Source: Heloderma charlesbogerti (lineage: Eukaryota; Chordata; Lepidosauria; Squamata; Helodermatidae). Taken from it: 64,000 nucleotides of DNA. The position numbers were made by a program, and so were the translations under genes. The stretch is from contig JANEZZ010001959.1 of the NCBI GenBank assembly GCA_026122225.1, forward strand, positions 567,501 through 631,500. Direction: 5' to 3'. The notes beneath the pieces are model-generated. The model saw only the letters and a list, made by a program, of their open reading frames with translations. It did not search any database and was not told the DNA's origin. Of this stretch, positions 23,643 to 34,075 are shown one piece after another (the first letter of the stretch is position 1; every line of letters begins with the position of its first letter).

Positions 23643-26600
23643 TTACAAGTTTTTTGTAATTCGAACCCGAGCTTTTCCCAGATGTTGTGACTTGTATATT
23701 ACAGGCGATTGTGGCTCCTGGATGGCTTCTTCACCTGTGTCCTTGGCAGCTCCCAGAGGGGTGCCAGGGAGCAAAGGACCGTTGCCTGTGTCCTCCTGTT
23801 CTTTCCAAGTGACAGAAGGAAGCGAGGGTCGCTTAAATGGCTTTATCCGGCTGCAATGTGTCCATTTACTAGAACCCACAAGCTTTACACATGAGTGGCT
23901 GGTTGGTCCCACCAAATAAGGCCCCTCCCACCCTTCCTTTAAAGCTTCTTTATTCCACTTTTTCAGCAACACCTCGTCTCCCATCTGGAAGAGATGGATA
24001 GGTGCATCTAACGGCAGTCTCTGAAACGGAACGGAATAAGCTCGTAGCTGTGAAAGAACAGACTGTAGAGAAGTCAACTGATCCCTTAGCATCTGATCAC
24101 CCACCTTCCACTTGACTTCCTCCCTCCTTCCGCAGTGTACCCGAGGCGGGAACCCAAACTTTTGATCAGTTCAAAGGGGGACAATTTTATGTCCTTTCTT
24201 GGCATCCTTCGAAGCTTCGTTAAAGCTATTGGCAGAGCCTCAACCCAAGTGAGCTTCACCCCTCGTTGGAGTTTGGTTAAAGTCTCCTTGAGGCTCCGAT
24301 TGATTCTTTCAACCTGTCCACTTGCCTGGGGCCTCCAGGGGCAATGTAAATGCCACTCTACTCCCAGAGCTTGTGCTAGCCCCCGTGTAATAACTGAGGT
24401 GAAATGTGAGCCCTGATCGGACTCTATAACTTCGGGCAGGGAGAACCGGGGCACCACCTCCTGTAACAATTTAGCAACAACAGTTTTAGCTTGGCAGTTC
24501 CTACATGGAAACGCCTCTACCCACCCTGTCATTTGACATACTATTACAAGCAAATACCTGTAACCCCTACATGGTGGCATCTCAGCAAAATCAATCTGCG
24601 CCCTCTGGAAAGGATAGTAGGCCCATGGTTGCCCTCCTTTTGGAGGAGGGGGTGCCCTGGGAGGGTTGGTTTTCTGGCAGACTTCACAGGTTGCGGCTAG
24701 TCGGTGGGTGCACACAGTTAAGCCAGGGGAGACAAACAGCCTCTTGCAATAGTCGATCATGGGTGATGCTCCAGGGTGTCCAAGAGAATGGTGAACTTGC
24801 TCTAGAACAACCCTCTGCAGGGTCTGTGGAAGAAGCAGTCTTCCATCTGTCATCTGGATCCATCCGTCATCGCAGGGACTTATTCCGTGTTCTTGTGCCA
24901 TCCGTAACTCAGCAGGGGAGTATGTGGGGCGCTCTTTTCTTTTGGGTAGAATGAGGAATGTTCCTTGGATTCCCTCTCTGGCTGCTCTTTTTGCGGCCTC
25001 ATCTGCCTTCTGGTTTCCCTGTCTCCATTTTTCCTCTTTTTCTTTCCCATGGGCTCGGACGTGGACAACAGCTACTTGTGAGGGTAGCTGGAGGGCATCC
25101 AGAAGATCCACTATTAGGCCGCCATTAGCCACTGGAGATCCGTTTGCTGTAAGGAATCCCCTCTCTTTCCACAGTTGCCCATGAGCATGCACAACGGCGA
25201 AGGCATTTTTGCTATCGGTATAAATATTTACTCGCTTTCCCTTGGTGGCTTGCAGGGCTCTTGTCAGGGCTACCAGTTCAGCGGATTGGGCGGAAAAATG
25301 AGGAGGCAACCTTTCCTCACGCACACTCTCCTCTAGAGTAACGACAGCCGCGCCTGTGTAGCGCCTTCCATCCAGCATATAGCTAGATCCATCTACAAAC
25401 AGATCTCTGGCTCCCTCTATTGGTTCATCCTCAAGGTCCGGTCGGCCTTTGGTGTCTAGGTCTAATACTTCAAGGCAGTCATGATCTGGGAGTCCTGATC
25501 CGTTTGTGCCCAGTAATGTTGGCAGTAGTGTGGCGATATTAAAGCTGGAGCAAGCCTTAAAAGTGAGGTTTTCGTTTGTTAGTAAACCTATTTCATATCG
25601 GGAATGCCGGGCTGGGTTGAGAAATTTGCTTCCTCCTCCTGATCCCAAAATTTGTGGCACTCCATGCGGCACCCAAACTTCAATGGGTCCTCCCATTGTC
25701 ATTTTCTCCGCTTCAGCGCAAACCAGAGCCGTCGCTGCTACTGCCCTCAGGCAACTTGGCCATCCTCGTGCTACAACATCTAGGACCTTGGAGTAATATC
25801 CCACTGGTCTCCAAGAGGGCCCTTTTCGCTGGCAAAGCACTCCCGAAGCTATGTCCTTATTTTCATGCACATAAAGTCTAAATGGCCGGCTGGGATTTGG
25901 TATGGCTAGAGCAGGTGGTGACACAAGAGCAGCTTTAAGACTGAGAAAAGACTTATTCATTTCCTTAGTCCATTTCCATTTATCCAGTCTATCTTTCTGC
26001 AGCGCCTCATACAGCGGCCGCGCTGTCTCCCCATAGTTTGCTATCCATAGTCGGCAGAATCCGGTCAGCCCCAGCCTCAATTCGCGGGGGGACTTAGGGA
26101 CAGGAGTGTCACGGATGACTTCAACTCTTTCTTGCCCTAGGCTCCGCGTCCCTCTAGTTATGTGGTAGCCTAGGAATTTTACAGTTGGTTGGGCCAACTG
26201 TACTTTTTCTTTTGACACTTTATACCCCCCCCCTGCTAGATAGTTGAGGAGGGAAACCGTCCCACTCAGGCACGCATTCTTGGCCTTGGCTGAAATCAGG
26301 AGGTCGTCACAGTACTGGAGGAGATGCACCTCTGAGTGCTGCTGGACCCAGGGTTCGAGATCCTTTTGGAGCTGCTGGCCAAAGACCACCGGTGAGAGAT
26401 TCACCCCCTGAGGGATGACTGTCCATGCTAATTGAACTTTTGAACCCCCCCCCTGGGCTTTCCCATTCAAAGGCGAACAAAGGCCTTGAATCAGGGTGGA
26501 GGGGGATGCTGAAAAAGGCGTCTTTTAGGTCTATGACAGTGAACCAGGCGTGCTCTTCCGGAATTCCTACAAGGAGGGTGTGTGGGTTGGGGACCACAGG

Positions 26601-27361
26601 ATGGGGGGCCTCGATCTGCTGATTAATGAGCCGGAGGTCTTGCACTAAGCGGTAGCCCTTGCCCCCCCTCTTTTTGGCACAGCGATGATGGGCGTGTTAT
26701 AGGGGGACATTATCTCAATGAGCCGGCCTTCTTCTCGGAGCTTTGTTATTACTGGTTGTAGGCCCTCCTTTCCTTGGCGGGAAAGGGGATACTGTTTCAC
26801 ATGAACAGGCCTTGCTCCCTCCTTGAGGGGAATTTTGTATGGTGCTGCCGACTTGGCACGAGAGGCCCCTCCAATCCCGGCCCAAGCTAGAGGGTTGACT
26901 TTGTTTTCTATTAAGCTCCAGTCCTCCGTGGCCTCTGGGGTGTATTCTTCTGCAACCTTCAAAAGGGCCATTTGGTAGTTACTACTCTGCTGTTTAGGGA
27001 GCCGTATCTCTATCCTTCCGTCAGGAGTAAAAGCAATCTCAATTTGGAGTTTAGTCAATAAGTCCCTCCCTAGCAATGCCACCGGACAGGAGGGGGTACA
27101 GACAAATGCATGTTCTAGGTGTGTTTTCCCAACCTTGGTGAACAGGGGACGAGAGAGGGGCACTTGGGTTGCCCTTCCCTCGACCCCCATTATGGTGGTG
27201 AACCCCCCACCTCCCGTTGGGGGCTCACTGAGGGGGAGGATGGACAGGGTGGCCCCTGTGTCCACAAGGGCTTTGTAGGAGCAGCCCCCAACCTTTATTT
27301 TGACCATGGGGTCCCGTCTTGCCTCAGAGACGGCTAAGAGGGGGCCGGGCCCCGGTCTGTC
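23643..27361 (-). pseudogene. pol: pro-pol: protease, reverse transcriptase, RNase H, integrase; frame-broken
   Basis: Continues in phase after the gag TAG. Protease: active-site LVDTGAT at 27251-27271. Reverse transcriptase: VIDLKDAFFSIPL near 26530 and a YCDD catalytic box at 26303-26314 (most gammaretroviruses have YVDD). RNase H within the long frame 24086-26470: D360, E398, D419, D490 counted from 26470. Integrase: zinc-binding H561, H565, C595, C598; catalytic D627, D685, E721, with exactly 35 residues between D685 and E721. The C-terminal domain with GWEGPYLVG lies in the frame 23643-24104. Three frame changes break it: at a 7-C run on the plus strand (26662-26668), at a 9-C run (26445-26453), and near 24150-24166. 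The pol TAA (23643-23645) lies one base before the env ATG. Confidence 0.93.
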
Positions 27362-28948
27362 CTAATCTCTTTCCTGTTCATACAGAACTCTCTGCGCTTC
27401 TCCCGTATTTTCCTCTCTCTCTTTCTGCTTCAAAGCCTCACAGTCACGCTTCCAGTGCTCCATTTTCTTACAAAAGGCACATTGATCTTTCCCCAGGGGA
27501 GATCCTTTCCTTCCCCCTTTCCTCCCCTTCCTAGCTCCCTCCTTGTCAGGTTTAAGAACCGCAGCAAGGAGCTTGGCCTGCCTCTTGTCTTTTTCTTTTC
27601 CTTCTTCTTCTTCTCGCCTCTCATAAACCTTTTGAGCTACTTCAACTAAAACTCCTAAGTCAGCTGCCAACCCTCCTTCAACTTTTTGCAACTTCTTTCA
27701 GCTATTTCCCACGAACTGAGTCGTGAGGATCCTTAAATTATTTGGATCATTCAAGTCAATGTCAGTATATTTAGCGAAGGCTTCCCTCAGCCTTTGGAGG
27801 AACACAGCAGGAGGTTCGTTTTTGTCTTGCTTTAGAGTCAGGACTTTTTGCAAATTGGGGGCCCTTCTCGCAGCTTGCTTCATGCCTGCTAAAATGAGTC
27901 GAAAATAGTCAGCATGTAAGCGTCTATGTGCCGCTGTGGTCACCCCCCAATTGGGTCGCCCTGTGGGCAGAACCTCCACCGTCTCCTCCTCAGTTGCCTG
28001 GGGATTTTCTTCCCTATACTTGGCTCGTGCCCCTGCAAGGATGGTTGGCTTTTGGCTGAGAAAACAGGTGTTCAATAGCATTTGGGTATCGTCCCATGTG
28101 GGGTTGTGAGTAAGCCTCACATTCTCCATCAGAGACAGGAGTGGCCCGGGATCCTCTTCAAAGGAGGGGTTAAATTGTTTCCAATTATACAAATCAGATG
28201 TTGTGAATGGGACATAAACAAACATCGTCCCTTGAGGATGTTGGGCGGTAGGGTCGGGGACTTCTCTGATGGGGAAGGTGAACTTTACCGGTGGTTGGGG
28301 GTCCTTTCGCAGGTTGTAGTTAGGTCCCCCTTTTGCCTCTCTCTGTAGGACCTCCAATCTTTCCTCTAGGGAATATAGACGATCTTGGAGAGTGTCCTGG
28401 CGTTCAACTAGAGGGGTGGGGTCCTCTGGTACTATTTCATGAGAGGGGTCCTTCTCGGGGGCATCTAACCGCTGGGCGGGCCCCTCAGGAGAGGGTGGTG
28501 GTTGCAACGAGCGCCCTGTGACGGCTGTCCCGTAGGGAGGAGGAAGCAGTAGGTCCTCCGGTGCCGTGGCCACGACCTTGGGTGGTCCTTCTTTTGGTGG
28601 TTTCCTTTTGACCACCATGGGAAGGGCAAGGGACATGCATTTAACAACCCACGGAGCAGGCCTGCCGCCAAGGGGCACACAAGTTGCCCACGAATCAATA
28701 TAAGGGAACTGGTCCCAACTTCCCCTCTGTGCTACTATTGTTCGCACATCAGATACCAAGGTTGGGTCAAAAGACCCCTCGGGTGGCCATTTGGGTTCTA
28801 ATATTGGCCATTCCCGGGTGCAAAAAAAGACAAGACGATCCTTTGTCATCTTAGTTCCATAATCCTGCTTAAAATGTGACCAATTGCGCAAACAACACTC
28901 CAAGGGCGTATGGGACTTCTTTGCAGACTTAGATTGGGACCCGCCCAT
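27362..28948 (-). pseudogene. gag: gag polyprotein with one in-frame stop
   Basis: Structural polyprotein of the provirus. I chose the ATG at 28948 because it gives the N-terminus MGGSQS, a myristoylation-type start; the eight upstream codons contain no ATG. Matrix region: residues 1 to about 130, including FPYIDSW. PPPY late-domain motif: residues 136-139. A charged, probably coiled-coil stretch lies at 182-206. The capsid region from about 240 includes LYNWKQFNPSF and PTWDDTQ. A TGA at 27698-27700 interrupts codon 417 inside the capsid C-terminal part; the same frame continues beyond it. The nucleocapsid holds one zinc knuckle (CAFCKKMEHWKRDC, 27440-27481) after a basic stretch. The frame ends at TAG (27362-27364), in phase with protease, so read-through rather than frameshift would make Gag-Pol. 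About 528 codons in all, close to the gammaretroviral norm. Confidence 0.93.
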
Positions 28949-29349
28949 GACGGTGGGAATTTCAGTCAGCAATTCTTGCGCTTCGCCCTCCTCTGACCTA
29001 GCCCGTCTCCGGGGTAAGGAAATGCAGATCGGGGCTCCTCACTCGCTTCGCCCGTAGGCGTCTCACACAATCACAAACACACCACCGTCCCGCGTTTATC
29101 CCCTAATGTAAGCTGTTTCACTTACCCCAAAAGCCTCTTCTGTCCCGCCCGCAGCTGCGTCCAGCTGCTTATTGATCCACTGCCGGTGCCTAAAAGGAGT
29201 GATCACGTCTCCCTCTTCCTCTGGCGTTGGTCCCCGGGCGCTTCAGCCGCCACCGTCGTGAGGAGAAGGCAGTATAAAACAACCGCCTGTGGCCACTTCT
29301 CCTCCGCGGCCCCTCGGCTCAGCGCGAAGGGGATGCGCCCCGAAGCAGG
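28949..29349 (-). other. proviral leader between primer site and gag
   Basis: About 400 bp of GC-rich sequence between the primer site and the gag ATG. Its place suggests the splice donor and RNA packaging signal lie here, but I cannot point to them. The frame is open for eight codons above the gag ATG, without a further ATG. Confidence 0.6.
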
Positions 29350-29367
29350 ATCCGAGTCACGGCACCA
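29350..29367 (-). promoter_or_regulatory. primer binding site, tRNA-His type
   Basis: On the minus strand the 18 bases TGGTGCCGTGACTCGGAT begin three bases after the 5' LTR. They are complementary to the 3' end of vertebrate tRNA-His (from family knowledge). This is where reverse transcription of the proviral RNA would be primed. Confidence 0.85.
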
Positions 29368-29370
29368 AAT

Positions 29371-29734
29371 TGTTAGATAAAAAGTCCTTGCTTTCGGTTT
29401 AGAAGAAAAGAATGCCAGGCAGGCAGCAGTGGATCCAACAATATTTTATTGAACGTTTTGCAAAACGGGTGCAGAGCAGTCTGGACCCCGAGACACGTGT
29501 GCAAAAGCCCTTTATATCATATCGCTTCTATTGTTCTTACCAGTAACCAATGAAACAGTTAGTACATCGGCTCACTAAGTTAATATCCAATAAACAGTCA
29601 CTATCAGCTTACCAAGCCGTTAGTCATGAGCGCGTCAGTATGATTCCCTTTTTGCTCCGCCTATATTTTCCCGCCACTCGGGCTCTTACGTAACTTGAGA
29701 CGCCAATGGTTATGGAGTCTCCTTTTTTCTAACA
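29371..29734 (-). repeat. 5' LTR of the provirus
   Basis: 364 bp beginning TGTTAG and ending CTAACA (inverted termini). On the minus strand it has a TATA box at 29508-29516 and AATAAA at 29445-29450. It is followed at once by the primer site. It differs from the 3' LTR only at 29441. Confidence 0.97.
29508..29516 (-). promoter_or_regulatory. TATA box of the proviral 5' LTR promoter
   Basis: TATAAAGGG on the minus strand, about 60 bp before the LTR polyadenylation signal. It is the likely start region for full-length proviral RNA. The 3' LTR holds the same box at 21982-21990. Confidence 0.7.
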
Positions 29735-29791
29735 CTGGGAACTGATTATGTGCTGTATTGGCAATTCAAACACTATATCATACGTTGTATA

Positions 29792-30139
29792 CAGGGCTGG
29801 TGTCAAAGGTAGGCATAGTCGGGCACTTGCTGAGGGCCCACATTCCAGCGAGGGCCCACTGGCAAGAGCCCCCTGGAGTTTCTCCTCCTCTTCACCATTG
29901 CAACCCACTCGTTCACCTGCTTCTTGCTCTGGCCCAGCCCATGGAGCTGGTGGTAAGGAGCAGCAGAAGATGCTACTGCCAACTTGCTCCCTGGCTCCCT
30001 GCCTGCCAGGCAAGCAAGTGGTAGCAATGATGAGAAAGAGGATAAGGAGCAATAGCAGCTGGTGACAATGCTGGTAAGAAGGTGGACCTGCTGAGGGAGG
30101 GGCCCCATTAAGGCCCTTAAAAATCTGGAGCCAGCGCTG
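29792..30139. mobile_element. hAT-type MITE (family B), copy 3, inverted
   Basis: It runs from 'cagggctggtgtc' to 'gagccagcgctg', opposite in orientation to the copies at 7010 and 20495. The 8-bp flanks gttgtata (29784-29791) and gttgcata (30140-30147) match at 7 of 8. It lies only ~50 bp from the provirus. Non-coding. Confidence 0.87.
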
Positions 30140-30147
30140 GTTGCATA

Positions 30148-31503
30148 CAGGCAGCGAGAGCCAGGTAGGTCTGGAAAACTGCAGCACCTCCACCAGCCCA
30201 TAGTACTGTACAAACAATTAGCATTCACACTGGACAAAACAAATAGCTTACACTTCATTCTGAGTGGCAAAATATTGCTGAGAGCTAAATGAAGACCATT
30301 TGGTGTAATGGTGAATTGGGTTTTGTTTCATTTATTCATTCAATTAATTTATATGGCATTTTTCAATGTTGCTGTTCCCAAAGCAGCATACAATAAAAAT
30401 CAAAACAGTATAGCAATGAAACAATAACAATAAAACCAGGAAGACAAAATTAAATAAGTATAATAAAAAAGAGAAAAATCAGACGTACAAAAGCTTTAAA
30501 GGCCACCAACACTAAAATTGTAGCCCCACATCCCTATATTAAGGCCTCCTCACTAGATTTTAATTCTTGGGAGGTCTCACACAGGAAAAAGAGTTTCCTT
30601 ACATACGATTTGTTTCAAGTGGCATTTCAAAATATGTTTTCTGTAGCATGTGAAAAGAAACCCTTGAATTAATGGTTGTGAATGGCCTTTGGCTTCCATT
30701 TTAAATTTGTTTGATCTTTTAACCTGGAAAGAATTTTGTGTGGTTGAAATTTGCTGATACTGAACTCAGGTGAATTTGAAAGCTGTTTTTTTAACCCAAG
30801 GGAGATTTCTTTTAAGATCTTTAAGAGCAGAAATGTCTCATTGTACTTTGCTATGTATGAAAAAAAGCCTTCCTCTCAGGCTGAATGCCAGCAAACAAAT
30901 TCTACCTCACAAAATGAAATGACACTGGCAAAAGACATTTGTCTAAGAAGCAGAAAAATGAGTTGGTCAGGAAAGGGAGAATTGAAACGAAGGGCAGAAG
31001 AGCAGAAGGGAAGCAATTCTTCATCTTCTTGAGGCTTGCCCTGCTTGCAGGCTGGTGGAATTATATTTATATTGATTCGGTGAAGATGTCAGAAAGAACA
31101 AATAAACTGCTTCAGTGTAGTAAGTAAAGCATCTGATTATAGTGTGAAAGATCTTTTAGTGCCCAGCAGATTGGTTTGTAGGCAGAAGACTATCTGCAAG
31201 TCTGTCTGTGCTCTAAGGAGAACTTGAGGGAACTGAATACTCCAAACTTCAGTTTTATCATCTTGGCTTCCATTTTGGGATCAATTATTCCACTGAAAGA
31301 AAGTAAAAGTTCTGTGCCATTTGTTTCAGGCCCTACTTGACACTTTCAGCACCTCAAAATCTCAAGGTGGCATGAAATTACAAGTGACCTGCCACTGTAT
31401 TCCCCAACCCCAAATTTTTTAAATTCCAAAACAGCTTGGGATCTATAACCTTGAGTGGAGCACCAGTAGAGACTGTGTGATGAGGAGCTAGCTATCCCTT
31501 TCC
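30148..31503. other. mostly unassigned; retrotransposon tail
   Basis: 30330-30470 is a minus-strand tail ('cccaaagcagcatacaat' plus A-rich blocks) like that at 1785-1905. 31086-31115 matches 20464-20493 at 29 of 30 bases. No gene seen. Confidence 0.45.
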
Positions 31504-31511
31504 CCTTAGGT

Positions 31512-31647
31512 CAAGGGTGGGCAACATGTGGCCCTCCAGATGTTTTGGCCTACAATTCCCATCAGCCCTAGCCAGCATAGCCAATGGTGAGGGATCATGG
31601 AAGTTGTAGGCCAAAACATCTGGAGAGCAACTAATGTCCCACCCCTG
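31512..31647. mobile_element. short palindromic hAT-type MITE, 136 bp
   Basis: The arms begin caagggtgggcaacatgtgg and end with the mirrored tgtcccacccctg. 'gatgttttggcctacaa' is inverted as 'ttgtaggccaaaacatc'. The 8-bp flanks ccttaggt (31504-31511) and cattaggt (31648-31655) match at 7 of 8. Related decayed copies lie at 2721, 9569 and 17029. Confidence 0.8.
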
Positions 31648-31657
31648 CATTAGGTCA

Positions 31658-32002
31658 TAGGGTGGCCATGCATCCTTTTTGACAGAGGACCATCCTCTAT
31701 TTGAAGGGCTGTCCTGGCTCCTACCCAAGTCTGGTTTAAAGATAAAGAACCATAAGGGGGGAGAGCAGGAGGGGCCTTGAAGTTGCCCATCAGCAGTGGG
31801 CGCCTGGAGAGCAGACTGAGCTGGCAAGCACACAGGTCACCTGGTCACAGTCCTCCCAATATGGTAAGATTGCATTCCTATTTAAATTATAATAGTTATT
31901 TCTAAATTTGTATTTATACATAGAGATTAGCATATGCAAATTTCACACAAATCTGTACCCTCTTCTGCCCTCTGTTTTGGCGACACATAAGCAGCCACCC
32001 TA
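31658..32002 (+). mobile_element. hAT MITE (family A), best-preserved copy
   Basis: The termini are tagggtggccatg and the mirrored gcagccacccta. The body includes 'ggggccttgaagttgccca' and 'gtcacctggtcacag'. A 9-bp repeat, taggtcata, surrounds it if the terminal TA is counted as flank. The other copies show 8-bp duplications outside the TA, so a small indel at one edge here is likely. Confidence 0.82.
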
Positions 32003-32020
32003 GGTCATATTCCCCCTTCA

Positions 32021-32154
32021 GGCGCAATTCTATGCATGTTTAGAGAGGAAAAAAATGCTACAACTCTGAGCATTCCTCCAGCAAGCCATACTGGCTGGGG
32101 CATGCTAGGAATTGTAGGACTTTTTCTTGTCTAAACATGTGTAGGATTGCACCC
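32021..32154. mobile_element. Harbinger-like MITE, 134 bp
   Basis: The inverted ends are ggcgcaattctatgcatgtt and the mirrored acatgtgtaggattgcaccc, flanked by TCA on both sides. Same family as 38907, 46465 and 36764. Confidence 0.65.
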
Positions 32155-32157
32155 TCA

Positions 32158-33639
32158 AGCAGCTCCCCCGCCCCCCTCTCACATACAGAAGAAAATATAC
32201 ATAGGCACCAGTTGACTGATCCTCTCCCTCAGCCTTTCTCCCCTATTCATTTGAAAATTAAATGCCAGTTAAGCCTTACGGAACATTTCCGACATCCCCA
32301 CCATTTTGGTGGGCATCTTGCTAGTACAGAAAACAATACAGCAAAAATTACATGACACGAACACACCACAAAGCAACAGCATGAATACAGAGCGCAAAGC
32401 AAACTTGTGCGGTTGCCATGAAAACGCTTGGATGAGAGTAAGTTTGTCCAACAAATAGAAAAAGCCCACAATTTTGGCCTTGTTGCTAGAATTTTTGAAT
32501 AAATGCCAGCAGTGTCATTTCCCCGTACTGTGTATGCTTGAAACCATCCATGTGCACTATGGCGCCAAGTTGTTGAGCTCAGCCTAAACATACCATTTCA
32601 CGTTGCTGCATGAGAGACTCCACCATTTCCTTGGCGGAGACAACATTTTACGTCCTCAAAATGTCTGTGGAGTGATACTACGTTGTGATGTAGCTTCATT
32701 CCAAGGGGCATTCTGGGAGAAAAATGGAGGCTGCCAGTGAGGGAGGGAATTCTTAAAAAAGGAACGAAATTAAGAAGCTGCATCCTGATTTTGGCAGGCC
32801 CAGCCAAAGCACAAGAATATTTGAAGATGAAAGTTGGAAACCTTAGGTAGGAGAGGCAGGAAGGAGGGAGAGTACACAAGCAGAAATCAGCTATTTTCCT
32901 CCTACAGACAATCCAGAGGGAAAATAACAGCAAAACAGGCTCACAGTGGAAGGCCAATCCAAGCAAACAAGAATATATGGTGAGCATCAGGGAATTTTTA
33001 AAGTGCAATGATGCACAGCCTGAAAAATTAGGTTGCAAATAGGGAACCCTTGAGTGAGAAGATATTCATATATTGAGGAAGGGGAGACATGGACCCATAT
33101 AGCATATGTGAATGCCATGCAGTAACAATATCTGAACATTCAAAACTCTTCATTGAGGGAGAATAACGTTAAACCATTTTGGAACAAAAATCACATCTGT
33201 TTGTATAATGTATGTTTTGAAGCATTTATCTATCTGTTCATTGGATAGCAGAGTGCACCTGGAGCAACCAGAGCATACCTCAGGACTTTGGATGCTTCCC
33301 TTTCTACTTAAACTGTACTAGAGAAGCAAAGACCAGATGGATTACAGCGTATTTAGCCTTCTGTCCACAGGCTTCCATAGTTTCATGGCCATGTAAGCAA
33401 ATGATTCACTCTAAATTGAATTCTTACTGACCATAAAAATCACCTTACATGTTGAATTTTAATGAGCTAGAAAAACATTAACAAATGTGACCTATTGCTG
33501 TATATGTGGCATTGGTGGAAAGGTTAGCACTTCTATGGGGGCAGTGGGAGGTGAGGGAAACAATATTTTTGGGGAGTTTTGCTGTTTACTTGCTAAGAAT
33601 TGATTAAGAAACTGCCTTATTCTAGTGGTTATATCCAGT
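32158..33639. other. unassigned sequence
   Basis: Two minus-strand frames over 100 codons (32247-32591 and 32598-33038) show no known domain and no gene-like neighbours. I treat them as chance. Confidence 0.4.
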
Positions 33640-33719
33640 GGGTTGTATCCAATGTTCATCTTAAGTTCTATTCATTGCAATGGGCACACTTTAGCTAGGA
33701 CTAACATTGGATACAACCC
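33640..33719. repeat. small inverted-repeat MITE
   Basis: 'gggttgtatccaatgtt' on the left is mirrored by 'aacattggatacaaccc' on the right, an 80-bp element. No clear target duplication. Confidence 0.6.
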
Positions 33720-33750
33720 TAGGATTATACCCTAGGAAAATATGAAGTTT

Positions 33751-34075
33751 GCTGATCCTCACTTTTTTTTTTTTTTTACCTTGAAGTAAGCATGCACGGC
33801 CTGTATCTGGATTGGGACCACTGTGTGCAGGTAGAGGAAGTTTAAACCGTCTCATCCCACCACTTTCTTCTTCCTAAATTCACCCCCTTCCTAAATCCTC
33901 CCTCAGTTAGTGTCAGTGGAGTCCCCCCACCACTTTTTTAGCCCCCCACATTGGTAGGGGGGAAGACAAATTTAGGGGGGAAAGTGTCTCACTGGGAGTA
34001 TGCTTGGTGGTCCCAGTCTGGATTGGGGGCCCACATGCTTACTTTGAAGTAAAAAAAAAAATGGTAAGGATCAGC
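33751..34075. mobile_element. MITE with ~70-bp inverted ends
   Basis: Left: 'gctgatcctca', a T run, 'gaagtaagcatg', 'ggattgggacca'. The right end mirrors this as 'ggtcccagtctggattggg', 'catgcttactttgaagt', an A run and 'ggatcagc'. Non-coding. The superfamily is not determined because the target duplication is unclear. Confidence 0.65.

Larger units (their letters stand above)
21845..29734 (-). mobile_element. endogenous gammaretrovirus-like provirus, complete
   Basis: A full provirus of 7890 bp on the minus strand: 5' LTR (29371-29734), primer binding site, leader, gag, pro-pol, env, polypurine tract, 3' LTR (21845-22208). The flanks carry a 4-bp duplication, CTGG (21841-21844 and 29735-29738), the size typical of gammaretroviruses. 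The two LTRs differ at one of 364 positions by my reading (21915 C versus 29441 A), so the insertion is recent. The gag-pol stop is an in-frame TAG, as in gammaretroviruses. One in-frame stop in gag and three frame changes in pol are present; env is open. It would not make a functional Gag-Pol as read here. Confidence 0.97.

Noticed and set aside
31651..32009. 9-bp duplication taggtcata as a Mutator-type signature
   Set aside because: Sister copies show 8-bp duplications outside the terminal TA, so hAT with a small edge indel fits better.
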